Source: Streptomyces cupreus
GTDB lineage: Bacteria; Actinomycetota; Actinomycetes; Streptomycetales; Streptomycetaceae
Assembly (NCBI RefSeq): GCF_014257025.1
Contig: NZ_JACMSF010000056.1
Location: 1-56,363 of the forward strand
Length of the DNA: 56,363 bases
Direction: 5' to 3'
Shown here: one piece after another, positions 44,670 through 54,004 of the stretch
Numbering within the stretch: position 1 is the stretch's first letter
How the letters are laid out: each line of letters begins with the position of its first letter
Position numbers and translations under genes: made by a program
The notes under the pieces: generated by a model
Told to the model about the DNA's origin: nothing
The model's database searches: none
What the model saw: the letters and a program-made list of their open reading frames with translations, nothing else

Positions 44670-46508
44670 TCACCCCGGATAAACCGGCGCGGTCCCGTCC
44701 GCCGCCACCTTCTGCCACTGCGCCCCGGACTGAAGGCGCACGATGCCGTCCTCCGAGTACGCCACGAGCGGCACCCGGTCGTCCTCCGTCGCGGCGATCT
44801 CCTTCACCCCGGTCAGCGCGGCGGGCGCCGGCCCCTCGGGAGTGGACCCGTCGACCTGGACGTACCGAACCGTCTGCACGCGGTCCTGCTCACGCCCGAC
44901 GACGACGAGTCGGCCGTCACCCGCCCACGACACGGTGGTGACCTCCTCCAACTGCGGGGTCGCGGACCGCAGCTCCTGCACCGTCACGGTCGGCCGGTCC
45001 TCGCCGGGCTTGGTCTCGCGCTCGATCCGCCCGATGAGCAGGGACGACTTGTCGCCCTTCGCGACGACGAGCGCGATCCGCACCCCGTCCGCGGCCACCC
45101 GTACCGACTCGATACGCCCGTCGAGACCCGGTGTCTGCACCGGGAGCGGCTCGCCCGCGCCGTGCTCCAGCAGGAGCAGCCGCGGGTCGTCGGGGTTCCG
45201 GTCGGCCACCCAGAGGTCCTGCCGAGCGTCCCAACTGGGCGTCGTCAACCGGTCGTCGGCCGTCTTGCCCGCACTGCGCAGCACGGGCTCCCCGAGCGAT
45301 CCTCCCGACACCAGCGAACCGACATACAGCTCCCCGCCGTCCACACCGACCCCGGCCGCCATCTCCTCGTCGCGCGAGACCGCCGCGGACCGCAGCTGCG
45401 TGTTCCCCTCGCCCAGAGCGCCCGGCACCGGTTCCGGCGTCCGGGCGCCGTCCTCGGCCGCCGCCATCCGCACGAGCCGGTGCTTGTCGTCGACGTAGTA
45501 CAGGTACTCGACATGCTCCGTCGCCCCGCGCGCGGCCGTGGCCTCGGCCCCCTCGGTGAGCGAGCACAGTTGCTTGCCGCCCGACTCCAGCTCGACCTCG
45601 GCCATTGAGGGAGTGAGGCTGCGCAGGGTGAACAGGAGCTGGGCGGCCATCTCGGTGCACCTGCTCTGGCCGACCCGGGCCGCCCTGTCGTTGAGCGGCA
45701 CGGTCAGCTTGTTGTTCTCGTCGGGCGTCAGCGTGGTGACGTCCTTCTTCAGCGCCGTGCCCGTGGGGAAGCTCGTCCTGACCACGGGGCTGAGCCAGGT
45801 GGTGGGCCCCTTCAGCAGGGAACGCACCATCTGCGTCATGGGATCGACGCGCTCACGGACGTAGACGGGATCGGCGACCGCCGCCGTCTGCCCGCTCCCG
45901 CCGGCCGCGGTGTTCGAGGCGAAGTAGTACTTGTTGACCGAGGTGTAGTTGCGCTCGAAGTCGCCCTGCCCCATGACGACGCCCTGGGGCAGTTCGTCGA
46001 TGCGCCACTGCTTGGTCTTCGGATCCTGGGTGAGGTGCAGCAGCGACTCGTACACCCCGTCCGCCGGCGCGTACGACTGCTGCTCGTCCACCGTGGCGAT
46101 CTTGGTGCCGCTCAGCGCGAACGAGGTCTCCCCGGTGTCCTCCCGCCCTCGCGCCCTGGGCAGCTCGAAGGCGTCCGGACCGTCCGCGAGGACCGTCGTG
46201 CCCGTCTTGGGCCGCCATGCCGTCGCCGCGTCCTCGGTCAGGTACTGGCTGGCGATCTCATAGTTCGGATCGTCGCTGGTCAGCGCCTCCAGAAAACCCT
46301 GGACGAGCTGCGTGGGCGTAGCGTCCTCCGAGGGCGGCATCGCGAAGACCCGCACCTGGGTGTCCTGCCGCGGCGTGGAGTCCACCCCGCTCAGATCCCC
46401 GCTGTCGGGCATGGAGGCGCACCCGGCCAGCAGTACGGCGCCACAGGCGACGTACGCCACCGCGCGCCCCTGCCTGCGCCGGGCGCCCCCCTCGCGGTCA
46501 GCGCCCAC
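44670..46508 (-). CDS. lpqB: Lipoprotein LpqB, accessory of MtrAB
   Basis: 612 residues from GTG 46508, with GGGGAGG seven bases upstream. The lipobox is LLAGC (Cys30) after a short helix. A GerMN (sporulation/germination-like) domain covers roughly residues 190-330 (RNYTSVNKYYFAS ... LLKGPTTWLSPVVRTSFPTGTALK), and a C-terminal beta-propeller-like region follows. In mycobacteria LpqB binds the extracytoplasmic part of MtrB and modulates its signalling. The start overlaps the end of mtrB by 11 bp, and the three genes form one operon mtrA-mtrB-lpqB. Confidence 0.95.
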   Translation of the reverse strand: MGADREGGARRRQGRAVAYVACGAVLLAGCASMPDSGDLSGVDSTPRQDTQVRVFAMPPSEDATPTQLVQGFLEALTSDDPNYEIASQYLTEDAATAWRPKTGTTVLADGPDAFELPRARGREDTGETSFALSGTKIATVDEQQSYAPADGVYESLLHLTQDPKTKQWRIDELPQGVVMGQGDFERNYTSVNKYYFASNTAAGGSGQTAAVADPVYVRERVDPMTQMVRSLLKGPTTWLSPVVRTSFPTGTALKKDVTTLTPDENNKLTVPLNDRAARVGQSRCTEMAAQLLFTLRSLTPSMAEVELESGGKQLCSLTEGAEATAARGATEHVEYLYYVDDKHRLVRMAAAEDGARTPEPVPGALGEGNTQLRSAAVSRDEEMAAGVGVDGGELYVGSLVSGGSLGEPVLRSAGKTADDRLTTPSWDARQDLWVADRNPDDPRLLLLEHGAGEPLPVQTPGLDGRIESVRVAADGVRIALVVAKGDKSSLLIGRIERETKPGEDRPTVTVQELRSATPQLEEVTTVSWAGDGRLVVVGREQDRVQTVRYVQVDGSTPEGPAPAALTGVKEIAATEDDRVPLVAYSEDGIVRLQSGAQWQKVAADGTAPVYPG

Positions 46509-48561
46509 GAAATGCCTCCCCTTGCCTGCTCGGGCCCTCCGGCGGCCCGGCGTCCTCACCGCGCGCCCTCTCACCGGCGGGCGCGTCGTCCTGTCGTCGC
46601 GGCCCCGAGGCGGGCCGGGGCACCACGCGCGCGCCGTTGCCCGGCAGCGCCGTCGGATCGGCCGTGGGGGCCGCGCCGTTCAGCCGCCCGGCTATCGGGT
46701 CGCGCGAGGCCATCGCGGACGCCTGGTCGGCCGTCTGCTGCGCCGGCACGGTGGCGCTCTTCTCCCCGCGCGGGAGACCGGCGTCGTCGAGACCGCGGTT
46801 GCGGCGCGAGTCCTTCGGCTCCAGCGGTATCGGGGAGCCCCGCAGCGGTTCGTCCGCGGTCCGCGGCAGCGTCAGCCGGAACTGCGAGCCGCCGCCCGGC
46901 TCGCCCCAGGCCTGGAGCCAGCCGCCGTGCAGCCGGGCGTCCTCCAGGGCGATGGACAGCCCCAGACCCGTACCGCCGGTGGTACGCGCGCGTGCCGGGT
47001 CGGCCCGCCAGAAACGGCTGAACACGCGCGTGGCCTCGCCGGGCTTGAGTCCGACGCCGTAGTCGCGCACGGCGACCGCGACCGCCCCGCCCGCCGCGGC
47101 GAGCTTGACCACCACGTCCCTGCCCTCGCCGTGCTCCACGGCGTTGACGACGAGATTGCGCAGTACCCGCTCCACCCGCCGGGCGTCCGCCTCGGCGACG
47201 ACGGGCTGCTGGTCGCCCACCAGCCGGATCGTCGTGCCCTTGCGCTCGGCGAGCGGCTCGGCCCCGCTGACGACCCGCCGCACGACCTCACGCAGATCGA
47301 TCGGCTCGGCCTCCAGCGCCGCCGCACCGGCGTCGAACCGGCTGATCTCCAGCAGATCCGCGAGCAGCGACTCGAACCGGTCCAGCTGATCGGCGAGCAG
47401 CTCCGCCGACCGCGCGGTCACCGGGTCGAAGTCCTCCCGCGCCTCATGGATGACATCAGCGGCCATTCGTACGGTCGTCAGCGGCGTCCGCAGCTCGTGC
47501 GACACGTCGGACACGAACCGCCGCTGCATCCGCGACAGGTCCTCCAGCTGCTGGATCTTCAGCTGAAGGTTCTGCGCCATCTTGTTGAAGGCCTCACCGA
47601 GCCGCGCGATGTCGTCCTCGCCGGTGACCTTCATCCGCTCCTGGAGCCGTCCGGCGGACAGCCGCTCGGCGATCCCGGCCGCCATCCGTACCGGCGTGAC
47701 CACCTGGCGCACGACGAGCCAGGCGATGGCTCCGAGGAGTACGACGACGAAGAGCCCGGCGGTCGCCAGCGTGCCCTTGACCAGGCTCAGCGACTTCTCC
47801 TCCTGCGTGAGCGGGAAGAGGTAGTAGAGCTGGTAGGGGTCGCCGTTCGGGTCGTTGACCTGCTTGCCGATGACGAGGGCCGGCTGGGACTCCTTGTCGG
47901 CGTTGTAGATGATGCGCGTGTAGCTCTGGGCCGCCGCGGTGCTGCTGTCGATGCGCTCGCGCAGGTTCTCGGGCACGCTCGCGGTCGGGTCGACGTAGTT
48001 GGAGGCGCGCGGGCCGCGCCCGCCGCCGCTGTCCCCGCCCGCGGGGAGGGTCACGACTTCGAAGGCGCCCTGGCCGCCGCTGGAGAGCTGCTCCACCAGG
48101 TCACTCATCCACTGGATGACGTTCTGCTCGGAGCGGCCGTCCGTCGCGGTGCCGTCGTCGCCGGTCCCGGCCGCCGACGCTTCATCGGCCGTCTGCTTGG
48201 CCGCGGAGAAACCACCGGTGGCCTGGCTCTGCGAGGCCTTCACCTTGGCGTCCAGCAGGCCGTTGCGCACCTGCCCGATGACGACGAAGCCCAGCAGCAG
48301 GACCACGCCCAGCGACATCAGCAGGGTCGTGACGACGACCTTGAGCTGGATGTTGCGCCGCCACAGCCGCATGACGGGCAGCAGCGGCCGGCGCACCCAG
48401 CGCATGAACAACCGCAGGACCGGGCTGCCCTGAACCCCGCCCTGGAGCAGCCCGCCCTCCAGGAACCGTCCCCAGCGAGAGCCTGCCGTCCCCCGGCCGA
48501 CAGGCCGCCCCCCGCGGGACCCGGACCGGCCGGGCGCCGAAGCGGCACTGTCACCGGACAT
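46498..48561 (-). CDS. mtrB: Sensor histidine kinase MtrB
   Basis: 687 residues from ATG 48561, one base after the mtrA stop (TGACATG). Cytoplasmic N-terminus, TM1 (VVVTTLLMSLGVVLLLGFVVIG), ~170-residue extracytoplasmic sensor, TM2 (LATAGLFVVVLLGAIAWLVV), a HAMP linker, HisKA domain with phospho-acceptor His355 (VSDVSHELRTPL), and HATPase with N box (NLVVNAVEHGEG) and G boxes (GVGLKPGE, GGTGLGLSI). The ~120-residue C-terminal extension is disordered. Partner of MtrA; in actinobacteria MtrAB links envelope and cell-cycle state to division and development genes. Confidence 0.97.
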   Translation of the reverse strand: MSGDSAASAPGRSGSRGGRPVGRGTAGSRWGRFLEGGLLQGGVQGSPVLRLFMRWVRRPLLPVMRLWRRNIQLKVVVTTLLMSLGVVLLLGFVVIGQVRNGLLDAKVKASQSQATGGFSAAKQTADEASAAGTGDDGTATDGRSEQNVIQWMSDLVEQLSSGGQGAFEVVTLPAGGDSGGGRGPRASNYVDPTASVPENLRERIDSSTAAAQSYTRIIYNADKESQPALVIGKQVNDPNGDPYQLYYLFPLTQEEKSLSLVKGTLATAGLFVVVLLGAIAWLVVRQVVTPVRMAAGIAERLSAGRLQERMKVTGEDDIARLGEAFNKMAQNLQLKIQQLEDLSRMQRRFVSDVSHELRTPLTTVRMAADVIHEAREDFDPVTARSAELLADQLDRFESLLADLLEISRFDAGAAALEAEPIDLREVVRRVVSGAEPLAERKGTTIRLVGDQQPVVAEADARRVERVLRNLVVNAVEHGEGRDVVVKLAAAGGAVAVAVRDYGVGLKPGEATRVFSRFWRADPARARTTGGTGLGLSIALEDARLHGGWLQAWGEPGGGSQFRLTLPRTADEPLRGSPIPLEPKDSRRNRGLDDAGLPRGEKSATVPAQQTADQASAMASRDPIAGRLNGAAPTADPTALPGNGARVVPRPASGPRRQDDAPAGERARGEDAGPPEGPSRQGEAFRGR

Positions 48562-48562
48562 G

Positions 48563-49252
48563 TCAGCTCGGCCCCGCCTTGTAACCGACGCCACGGACGG
48601 TCACCACGATCTCCGGCCGCTCCGGGTCCTTCTCGACCTTGGAGCGCAGCCGCTGCACGTGGACATTGACCAGACGGGTGTCGGCGGCGTGCCGATAACC
48701 CCACACCTGCTCCAGCAGGACCTCGCGGGTGAACACCTGCCACGGTTTGCGCGCGAGCGCGACCAGCAGGTCGAACTCCAGCGGCGTCAGCGCGATCGAC
48801 TGCCCGTCCCGCTTCACGGAGTGACCGGCCACGTCGATGACCAGATCGCCGATGGCGAGCTGCTCGGGCGCCGGCTCCTCCGACCTCCGCAGCCGCGCCC
48901 GGATCCGGGCGACCAGCTCCTTCGGCTTGAACGGCTTCACGATGTAGTCGTCCGCGCCCGACTCCAGGCCCACGACGACGTCGACGGTGTCGCTCTTGGC
49001 CGTGAGCATGACGATCGGTACACCCGACTCCGCCCGGATCAGACGGCACACCTCGATGCCGTCCCGCCCGGGCAGCATCAGGTCGAGCAGCACCAGATCG
49101 GGCTTGGTCTCACGGAAAGCGGCCAGCGCCTTGTCGCCGTCGGCTACGAAAGACGGCTCGAAACCTTCACCACGCAGCACGATGCCGAGCATCTCGGCCA
49201 GTGCGGTGTCGTCGTCGACGACAAGGACTCGTCCCTTCATAAACGACATCAT
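48563..49252 (-). CDS. mtrA: OmpR-family response regulator MtrA
   Basis: 229 residues from ATG 49252. Receiver domain with phospho-acceptor Asp57 (DLVLLDLMLPGRDG) and conserved Lys in YIVKPFKPKEL; C-terminal winged helix (IALTPLEFDLLVALARKPWQVFTREVLLEQVWGYRHAADTRLVNVHVQRLRSKVE). Near-universal in actinobacteria; in Streptomyces it controls development, division and antibiotic genes. It heads the mtrA-mtrB-lpqB operon. GTNAC-like repeats (49262-49307) just upstream may be autoregulatory. Confidence 0.98.
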   Translation of the reverse strand: MMSFMKGRVLVVDDDTALAEMLGIVLRGEGFEPSFVADGDKALAAFRETKPDLVLLDLMLPGRDGIEVCRLIRAESGVPIVMLTAKSDTVDVVVGLESGADDYIVKPFKPKELVARIRARLRRSEEPAPEQLAIGDLVIDVAGHSVKRDGQSIALTPLEFDLLVALARKPWQVFTREVLLEQVWGYRHAADTRLVNVHVQRLRSKVEKDPERPEIVVTVRGVGYKAGPS

Positions 49253-49261
49253 CCCATTCTC

Positions 49262-49307
49262 GTAACAGTGACCGGGGCGCTGGTGAGGGAGGTCACTGGC
49301 CTGTGAC
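49262..49307. promoter_or_regulatory. GTNAC-type repeats upstream of mtrA
   Basis: GTAAC-A-GTGAC (49262-49272), followed by the inverted pair GTCAC-N6-GTGAC (49292-49307). These repeated GTNAC pentamers are 10-55 bp upstream of mtrA. Autoregulation by MtrA is inference. Confidence 0.4.
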
Positions 49308-49417
49308 GATAGTCGTATGGGGTCGCTACTGTCTGCCCTCGCCCTTCGATCTTGATGTCGGTGGTGTACGCCAACCGGCCCACCGGGGCCGGCCACCGAC
49401 GTACGAGACCGCCCGCC

Positions 49418-50560
49418 TCAGCCGATCGTCACCTCCCGCGACCTGGCACACATCTCGGCCAGCGCCTCAGCCGTCACGGGCGACACAACGCCCTCCTCCG
49501 TCACGATCGCCGTCACCAGCTCGGGCGGCGTCACATCGAAGGCCGGGTTGTAGGCCTGCGTCCCCAGCGGCGCCACGGGTATCCCGCCGCCCGGCCCCGT
49601 CACCGGCACCTGCGGCGCGGTCACCTCGGTCACCTCGAACCCGGCGCGCTGCTCCACCTCGATGGACGCCCCGTCGGGCGTGTCCGGATCCACCGTCGTG
49701 ACCGGCGCCACCACGATGAACGGCACATGGTGGTATCGCGCGAGCACCGCGAGCGGATAACTCCCCACCTTGTTCGCCACCGACCCGTCCGCGGCGATCC
49801 GGTCCGCCCCGATCAGCACGGCATCCACCTCACCGGCCGCGAACAGCGACCCGGCCGCGCTGTCCGTCAGCAAGGTGTACGCCATCCCGCTGCGCGCCGC
49901 CTCGTACGCCGTCAGCCGGGCCCCCTGGAGCAGCGGACGCGTCTCGTCCACCCACAGCCGCCGCAACCGCCCCACCCGATGCGCCGCCAGCGCCACCGCG
50001 AACGCGGTGCCCTCCCCGCCGGACACCAGCGACCCGGTGTTGCAGTGGGTGAGAATCCGGTGCCCGCCGCCGGGCAGCAGCTCGTCCAGCAGCGCCAGCC
50101 CCCGCTCGGCCATCCGCGCACTGGCCTCGGCGTCGTCCCGGTGCAGCTTTCTCGCCGCGGCCAGCGCCGCCTCGGCCGCCTTCCCCATATCGCCGCTCCG
50201 CGCCAACTCGGCCCGGTACGCGGCCTGCGCCCTGCGCACACCGACGGCGAGATTCACCGCCGTGGGACGGGCACCCGCGAGCGCGTCCGCGGCATCGTCC
50301 ACGTCGAAACCGCGCGCGGCGGCCAGCGCGACGCCGTACGCCCCCGCGATCCCGAGCAGCGGAGCCCCGCGCACGGCGAGCGAACGGATCGCCTCCACCA
50401 GCACCGGCGCATCCGTACAGACCAGTTCCACCTCCTCTGCGGGCAGCCTCGTCTGGTCGAGAAGGACCAGTACGGGGCCTTCTGGTGGCTCTTCCCAACG
50501 GATCACCGGTATCTCGGTGGGCCGCTTGTCCTCGCCGGATTGCGCGTGCTGATCAGCCAT
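49418..50560 (-). CDS. mtnA: S-methyl-5-thioribose-1-phosphate isomerase
   Basis: 380 residues from ATG 50560; the enormous upstream open frame is noncoding. eIF2B-related isomerase: RGAPLLGIAGAYGVALAA, HCNTGSLVSGGEGTAFA (catalytic Cys173), LIGADRIAADGSVANKVGSY (catalytic Asp253) and PAFDVTPPELV near the C-terminus. It converts methylthioribose-1-phosphate to methylthioribulose-1-phosphate in methionine salvage. No other salvage genes are nearby. It lies 165 bp upstream of mtrA on the same strand; co-transcription is possible. Confidence 0.95.
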   Translation of the reverse strand: MADQHAQSGEDKRPTEIPVIRWEEPPEGPVLVLLDQTRLPAEEVELVCTDAPVLVEAIRSLAVRGAPLLGIAGAYGVALAAARGFDVDDAADALAGARPTAVNLAVGVRRAQAAYRAELARSGDMGKAAEAALAAARKLHRDDAEASARMAERGLALLDELLPGGGHRILTHCNTGSLVSGGEGTAFAVALAAHRVGRLRRLWVDETRPLLQGARLTAYEAARSGMAYTLLTDSAAGSLFAAGEVDAVLIGADRIAADGSVANKVGSYPLAVLARYHHVPFIVVAPVTTVDPDTPDGASIEVEQRAGFEVTEVTAPQVPVTGPGGGIPVAPLGTQAYNPAFDVTPPELVTAIVTEEGVVSPVTAEALAEMCARSREVTIG

Positions 50561-50701
50561 GCGGTCAGTCTGCCCGTTATCCGGCGGACAATTGAAGGTG
50601 TGCAGGCCATACCTTGACCGGTCCCCGGATGACCACCCCATGGCACGATGGCTGCCAACCTGCCGCCGCGACCCGCGGACGGGCACCGTGAAGGAGCGAC
50701 G

Positions 50702-52039
50702 ATGAACGACACTCCGGGCTGGGCCTCGCCCGGATCCGCCCCGTCCGACGGTCAGGAGCACGGCGCCTCCGGCCCTGACCGGCCCGCCGACCGACCGGAG
50801 CCCGAGCAGCCCGCGGACCAGCCAGGACCGCAGCCGCAGGGCCCCGGACCGAAATGGTCCAAGGAGCAACCGCCACCGGCCCAATGGTCCGCGCCCACCG
50901 GCCCCGCGGCCCCGGAACAGACCCCACCGCCTCCACCGCCCGGCCCGGGCTGGGGCAGCCGCCCCCCGGCCGGCCCCGGCGGCGGCCCGGGAGGCTACGG
51001 CGGCCCCGGCGGATCCGGCTCCTGGGGTGGCGGTTGGGGCGGCCCCCCGCCCGCGGCCAAGCCCGGCGTCATCCCGCTGCGCCCGCTCGGCGTCGGTGAG
51101 ATCCTCGACGGCGCCGTCTCCACCATGCGCGCCTACTGGCGCACGGTCCTCGGCATCGCCCTCACCGTCGCCGTCCTCACCGAGATCGTCGTCGTCCTGC
51201 TCCAGGGCTTCTTCCTGAACGACCGCATCGACACCGACGCCCTCGACGACCCCAGCGCCACGCTCAGCGAACTCAGCCGCGCCATGGGCGACGCCATGCT
51301 CAGCTACGGCGCCATCTCCCTGATCTCCCTGATCGGCACGATCGTGGCGACCGCCCTCCTCACCACCGTCACCAGCCGCGCCGTCCTCGGCAAGTCGGTG
51401 ACCACCGGCGAGGCCTGGAACGACGCCCGCCCCCAGGTCGCCAGGCTCTTCGGCCTGATCTTCCTGCTGCTGCTCATCGCCTTCGGCATCGTCGCCGTGG
51501 GCGTCCTGCCGGGCATCCTGGTGGCCGCCACGGGCGCCGGCGAAGCGGGCGCCGCGCTCACCGCGCTGGGCAGCCTGTGCACCATCGTCGTCGCGATCTG
51601 GCTGATGGTCCGCCTTTCCCTCGCCTCGCCGGCGCTGATGCTGGAGAAGCAGGGCATCGTGAAGTCGATGAGCCGCTCCGCCAAGCTGGTCCGCGGCTCC
51701 TGGTGGCGAGTCTTCGGCATCCAGCTGCTGGCCATGCTCATCGCGAGCATCCTCGCGTCGATCATCGCCATCCCGTTCGGCTTCCTGGCCGACGCCTTCA
51801 GCGGCGACAGCGTCAACAGCCTCCTCGACAGCGGTGGCGGCGGCGGCGACCTCGACTGGACCTACCTCATCGTCAGCGGCGTCGGCTCGGTGATCGGCTC
51901 CATGATCACCTTCCCGATCTCGGCGGGCGTCACCGTGCTCCTCTACATCGACCAGCGCATCCGCCGCGAGGCCCTCGACCTCGAACTGGCCCGCGCCGCC
52001 GGCGTCCAGGGCTACGGATCCGACACCCCGGGGAGCTGA
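50702..52039 (+). CDS. Multi-pass membrane protein with Pro/Gly-rich N-terminus
   Basis: 445 residues from ATG 50702, with AAGGAG six bases upstream. Residues 1-125 are a cytoplasmic, disordered Pro/Gly/Gln-rich region. Around six to seven helices follow, beginning with VIPLRPLGVGEILDGAVSTMRAYWRTVLGIALTVAVLTEIVVVLL, a signature seen in glycerophosphodiester-phosphodiesterase membrane-domain-like proteins. WRVFGIQLLAMLIASILASIIAIPFGFL and ITFPISAGVTVLLYIDQRIRREALDLEL close the domain. No catalytic residues are recognised. First gene of the five-gene operon ending with DUF58, 4 bp before the next start. Confidence 0.85.
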   Translation: MNDTPGWASPGSAPSDGQEHGASGPDRPADRPEPEQPADQPGPQPQGPGPKWSKEQPPPAQWSAPTGPAAPEQTPPPPPPGPGWGSRPPAGPGGGPGGYGGPGGSGSWGGGWGGPPPAAKPGVIPLRPLGVGEILDGAVSTMRAYWRTVLGIALTVAVLTEIVVVLLQGFFLNDRIDTDALDDPSATLSELSRAMGDAMLSYGAISLISLIGTIVATALLTTVTSRAVLGKSVTTGEAWNDARPQVARLFGLIFLLLLIAFGIVAVGVLPGILVAATGAGEAGAALTALGSLCTIVVAIWLMVRLSLASPALMLEKQGIVKSMSRSAKLVRGSWWRVFGIQLLAMLIASILASIIAIPFGFLADAFSGDSVNSLLDSGGGGGDLDWTYLIVSGVGSVIGSMITFPISAGVTVLLYIDQRIRREALDLELARAAGVQGYGSDTPGS

Positions 52040-52043
52040 ATCG

Positions 52044-52814
52044 GTGAGCCTGGCGGGGGGAGTTCTCACCGCGGCGCCGGCCCTGCCGCGCGCCGCCGTA
52101 CGGATGTCACCGCATGTCGCAGACGCGCTGTCGCTCGCGCGCTCCGGCGACGAACCACCGGTGACGATCCCGCGCGACCCCGCGCGGGAGGCCGCCCGCC
52201 GCGAGCTGTCCAAGCGGATGTACCACGAGGACGAACCCGGCCTGTTCCAACGCGCCCTCGACGCCTTCTGGGGCTGGGTCGACGACCTGTTCAGCAGCGC
52301 CTCGGCCGTGACCCCCGGAGGACCGCTCGGCCTGGTCGTCGTCATCCTGGCCGTACTCGCAGTCCTGGGCGCCCTGTGGTGGCGCCTCGGCACCCCGCGC
52401 CGCGAACCCGCCTCCTCCGCCGCCCTGTTCGACGACCGCCCCCGCAGCGCCGCCGAACACCGCGCCGCCGCCGAGGCCCACGCCGCCCAGGGCCACTGGA
52501 ACCAGGCCGTCCAAGAACGCATGCGCGCCATCGTCCGCTCCCTGGAGGAACGCGCCCTCCTCGACGTCCGCCCCGGCCGCACCGCCGACGAGGCAGCCGC
52601 CGAAGCGGGCCGGGCCCTGCCCTCCCACACCGACCGACTACGCACCGCCGCACGGGACTTCGACGACGTGACATACGGCGGCCGAGCCGCAGCCGAGCCG
52701 TCGTACCGGCGCATCTCCGAACTCGACCACGACCTGGAGCGCACCAAGCCCCAGCTCACGACCAGCAGCGCCCACAGCGCGGCTCCCAACACCCGCCAGG
52801 GAGCCGCCGAATGA
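52044..52814 (+). CDS. DUF4129-type membrane protein
   Basis: 256 residues from GTG 52044. N-terminal ~85 residues may be extracytoplasmic, one helix at ~91-112 (GLVVVILAVLAVLGALWW), and a C-terminal helical cytoplasmic domain (SAAEHRAAAEAHAAQGHWNQAVQERMRAIVRSLEERALLDVRPGRTADEAAAEAGRAL) matching DUF4129. Similar domains also sit at the C-terminus of transglutaminase-like proteins in MoxR/DUF58 clusters. Its stop overlaps the next start (ATGA). Function unknown; probably part of a membrane complex with the neighbouring genes. Confidence 0.85.
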   Translation: MSLAGGVLTAAPALPRAAVRMSPHVADALSLARSGDEPPVTIPRDPAREAARRELSKRMYHEDEPGLFQRALDAFWGWVDDLFSSASAVTPGGPLGLVVVILAVLAVLGALWWRLGTPRREPASSAALFDDRPRSAAEHRAAAEAHAAQGHWNQAVQERMRAIVRSLEERALLDVRPGRTADEAAAEAGRALPSHTDRLRTAARDFDDVTYGGRAAAEPSYRRISELDHDLERTKPQLTTSSAHSAAPNTRQGAAE

Positions 52815-54004
52815 CCACCGAGGCCACGCTCCCGTCCACCTCGGTCTCCCCTACGGCCCGCCAGGTGTGGACCCGCGCGCGAGGCATCGCACTCGCCCTC
52901 GTCATCCTCCTCGCGGGCGCCGTCGCCATCGCGGTGATCCGCTCCGACGCCCGGCACGGCACCCTCGACCCACGCTCCGCCGACGCCCAGGGCAGCCGCG
53001 CCGTCGCCGAACTCCTCGCCGAACGAGGCGTGTCCACGCGCGTGGTCACCACCCTCGACGAGGCACGCGCCGCGACCGGCCCGGACACCACCCTCCTGGT
53101 CACCGTCCCCGACCTGCTGACGGAGCGTCAACAAACCTCGCTGCACTCGGCGATCGCCGACAGCGATGGACGCACCCTCCTCGTCGCTCCCGGGAGCTGG
53201 TCCGTCGAACGACTCGCCCCCGGCGTCGTCGCCGACCCCGCCAAGAGCCTGGACTCCACACTCCAGCCCGACTGCGACCTGCCCGAGGCCCGGCGCGCCG
53301 GCGCCGCCGACACGGGCGGCATCCGCTACACCACCACCCACCTCCAGGCCGACTCCTGCTACCCGAGCGAGCGCCTGGCCACCCTCCTGCACATCCCCAG
53401 CACCTCCGGTGACGGCGACACCGTCGTCATCGGCGCGCCCGACATCCTCTACAACGACCGCCTCGACGAGCAGGGCAACGCCTCGCTCGCCCTCCAACTC
53501 CTCGGCTCCCGTCCCCATCTGGTCTGGTACCTCCCCTCGCTCTCCGACTCCACCGCCGACCCCGAGGGCGAGCGCGGCTTCTTCGACCTGCTCCCCTCGG
53601 GCTGGCTCTGGGGCACACTCCAGCTCTTCATCGCGGCAGCCCTGGCCGCCCTCTGGCGGGCACGCCGACTGGGCCCCCTCGTGCCCGAAAAACTCCCCGT
53701 GGCGATCCGCGCCTCCGAAACCGTCGAAGGCCGCGCCCGCCTCTACCGCAAGGCCGACGCCCGCGACCGCGCGGCCGCCGCTCTTCGCTCCACCACCCGC
53801 ACCCGCCTCGCCCCCCTCGTAGGCGTCCCCGTCACCCAGGCACACGCACCCGAAGCCCTGCTCCCCGCTCTGTCCGCACACCTCCGTGGCGACGGACAGT
53901 CCCTGCACGCCCTCCTCTTCGGCCCCCCGCCCGGCGACGACGCCGCCCTCATCTCCCTCGCCGACCAACTCGACGCCCTCGAAAGTGAGGTACGCCGTCC
54001 ATGA
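52811..54004 (+). CDS. DUF4350-type membrane protein
   Basis: 397 residues from ATG 52811, overlapping the previous stop by 4 bp. TM1 at ~26-45, then an extracytoplasmic domain with GATase-like topology (GTLDPRSADAQGSRAVAELLAERGVSTRVVTTLDEA; TLLVTVPDLLTERQ), TM2 near residues 270-290 (LWGTLQLFIAAALAALWRARRLGP), and a cytoplasmic C-terminal tail. This arrangement matches DUF4350 proteins from MoxR clusters. No catalytic triad is obvious. Overlaps the MoxR start by 4 bp, so the genes are translationally coupled. Confidence 0.85.
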   Translation: MTTEATLPSTSVSPTARQVWTRARGIALALVILLAGAVAIAVIRSDARHGTLDPRSADAQGSRAVAELLAERGVSTRVVTTLDEARAATGPDTTLLVTVPDLLTERQQTSLHSAIADSDGRTLLVAPGSWSVERLAPGVVADPAKSLDSTLQPDCDLPEARRAGAADTGGIRYTTTHLQADSCYPSERLATLLHIPSTSGDGDTVVIGAPDILYNDRLDEQGNASLALQLLGSRPHLVWYLPSLSDSTADPEGERGFFDLLPSGWLWGTLQLFIAAALAALWRARRLGPLVPEKLPVAIRASETVEGRARLYRKADARDRAAAALRSTTRTRLAPLVGVPVTQAHAPEALLPALSAHLRGDGQSLHALLFGPPPGDDAALISLADQLDALESEVRRP

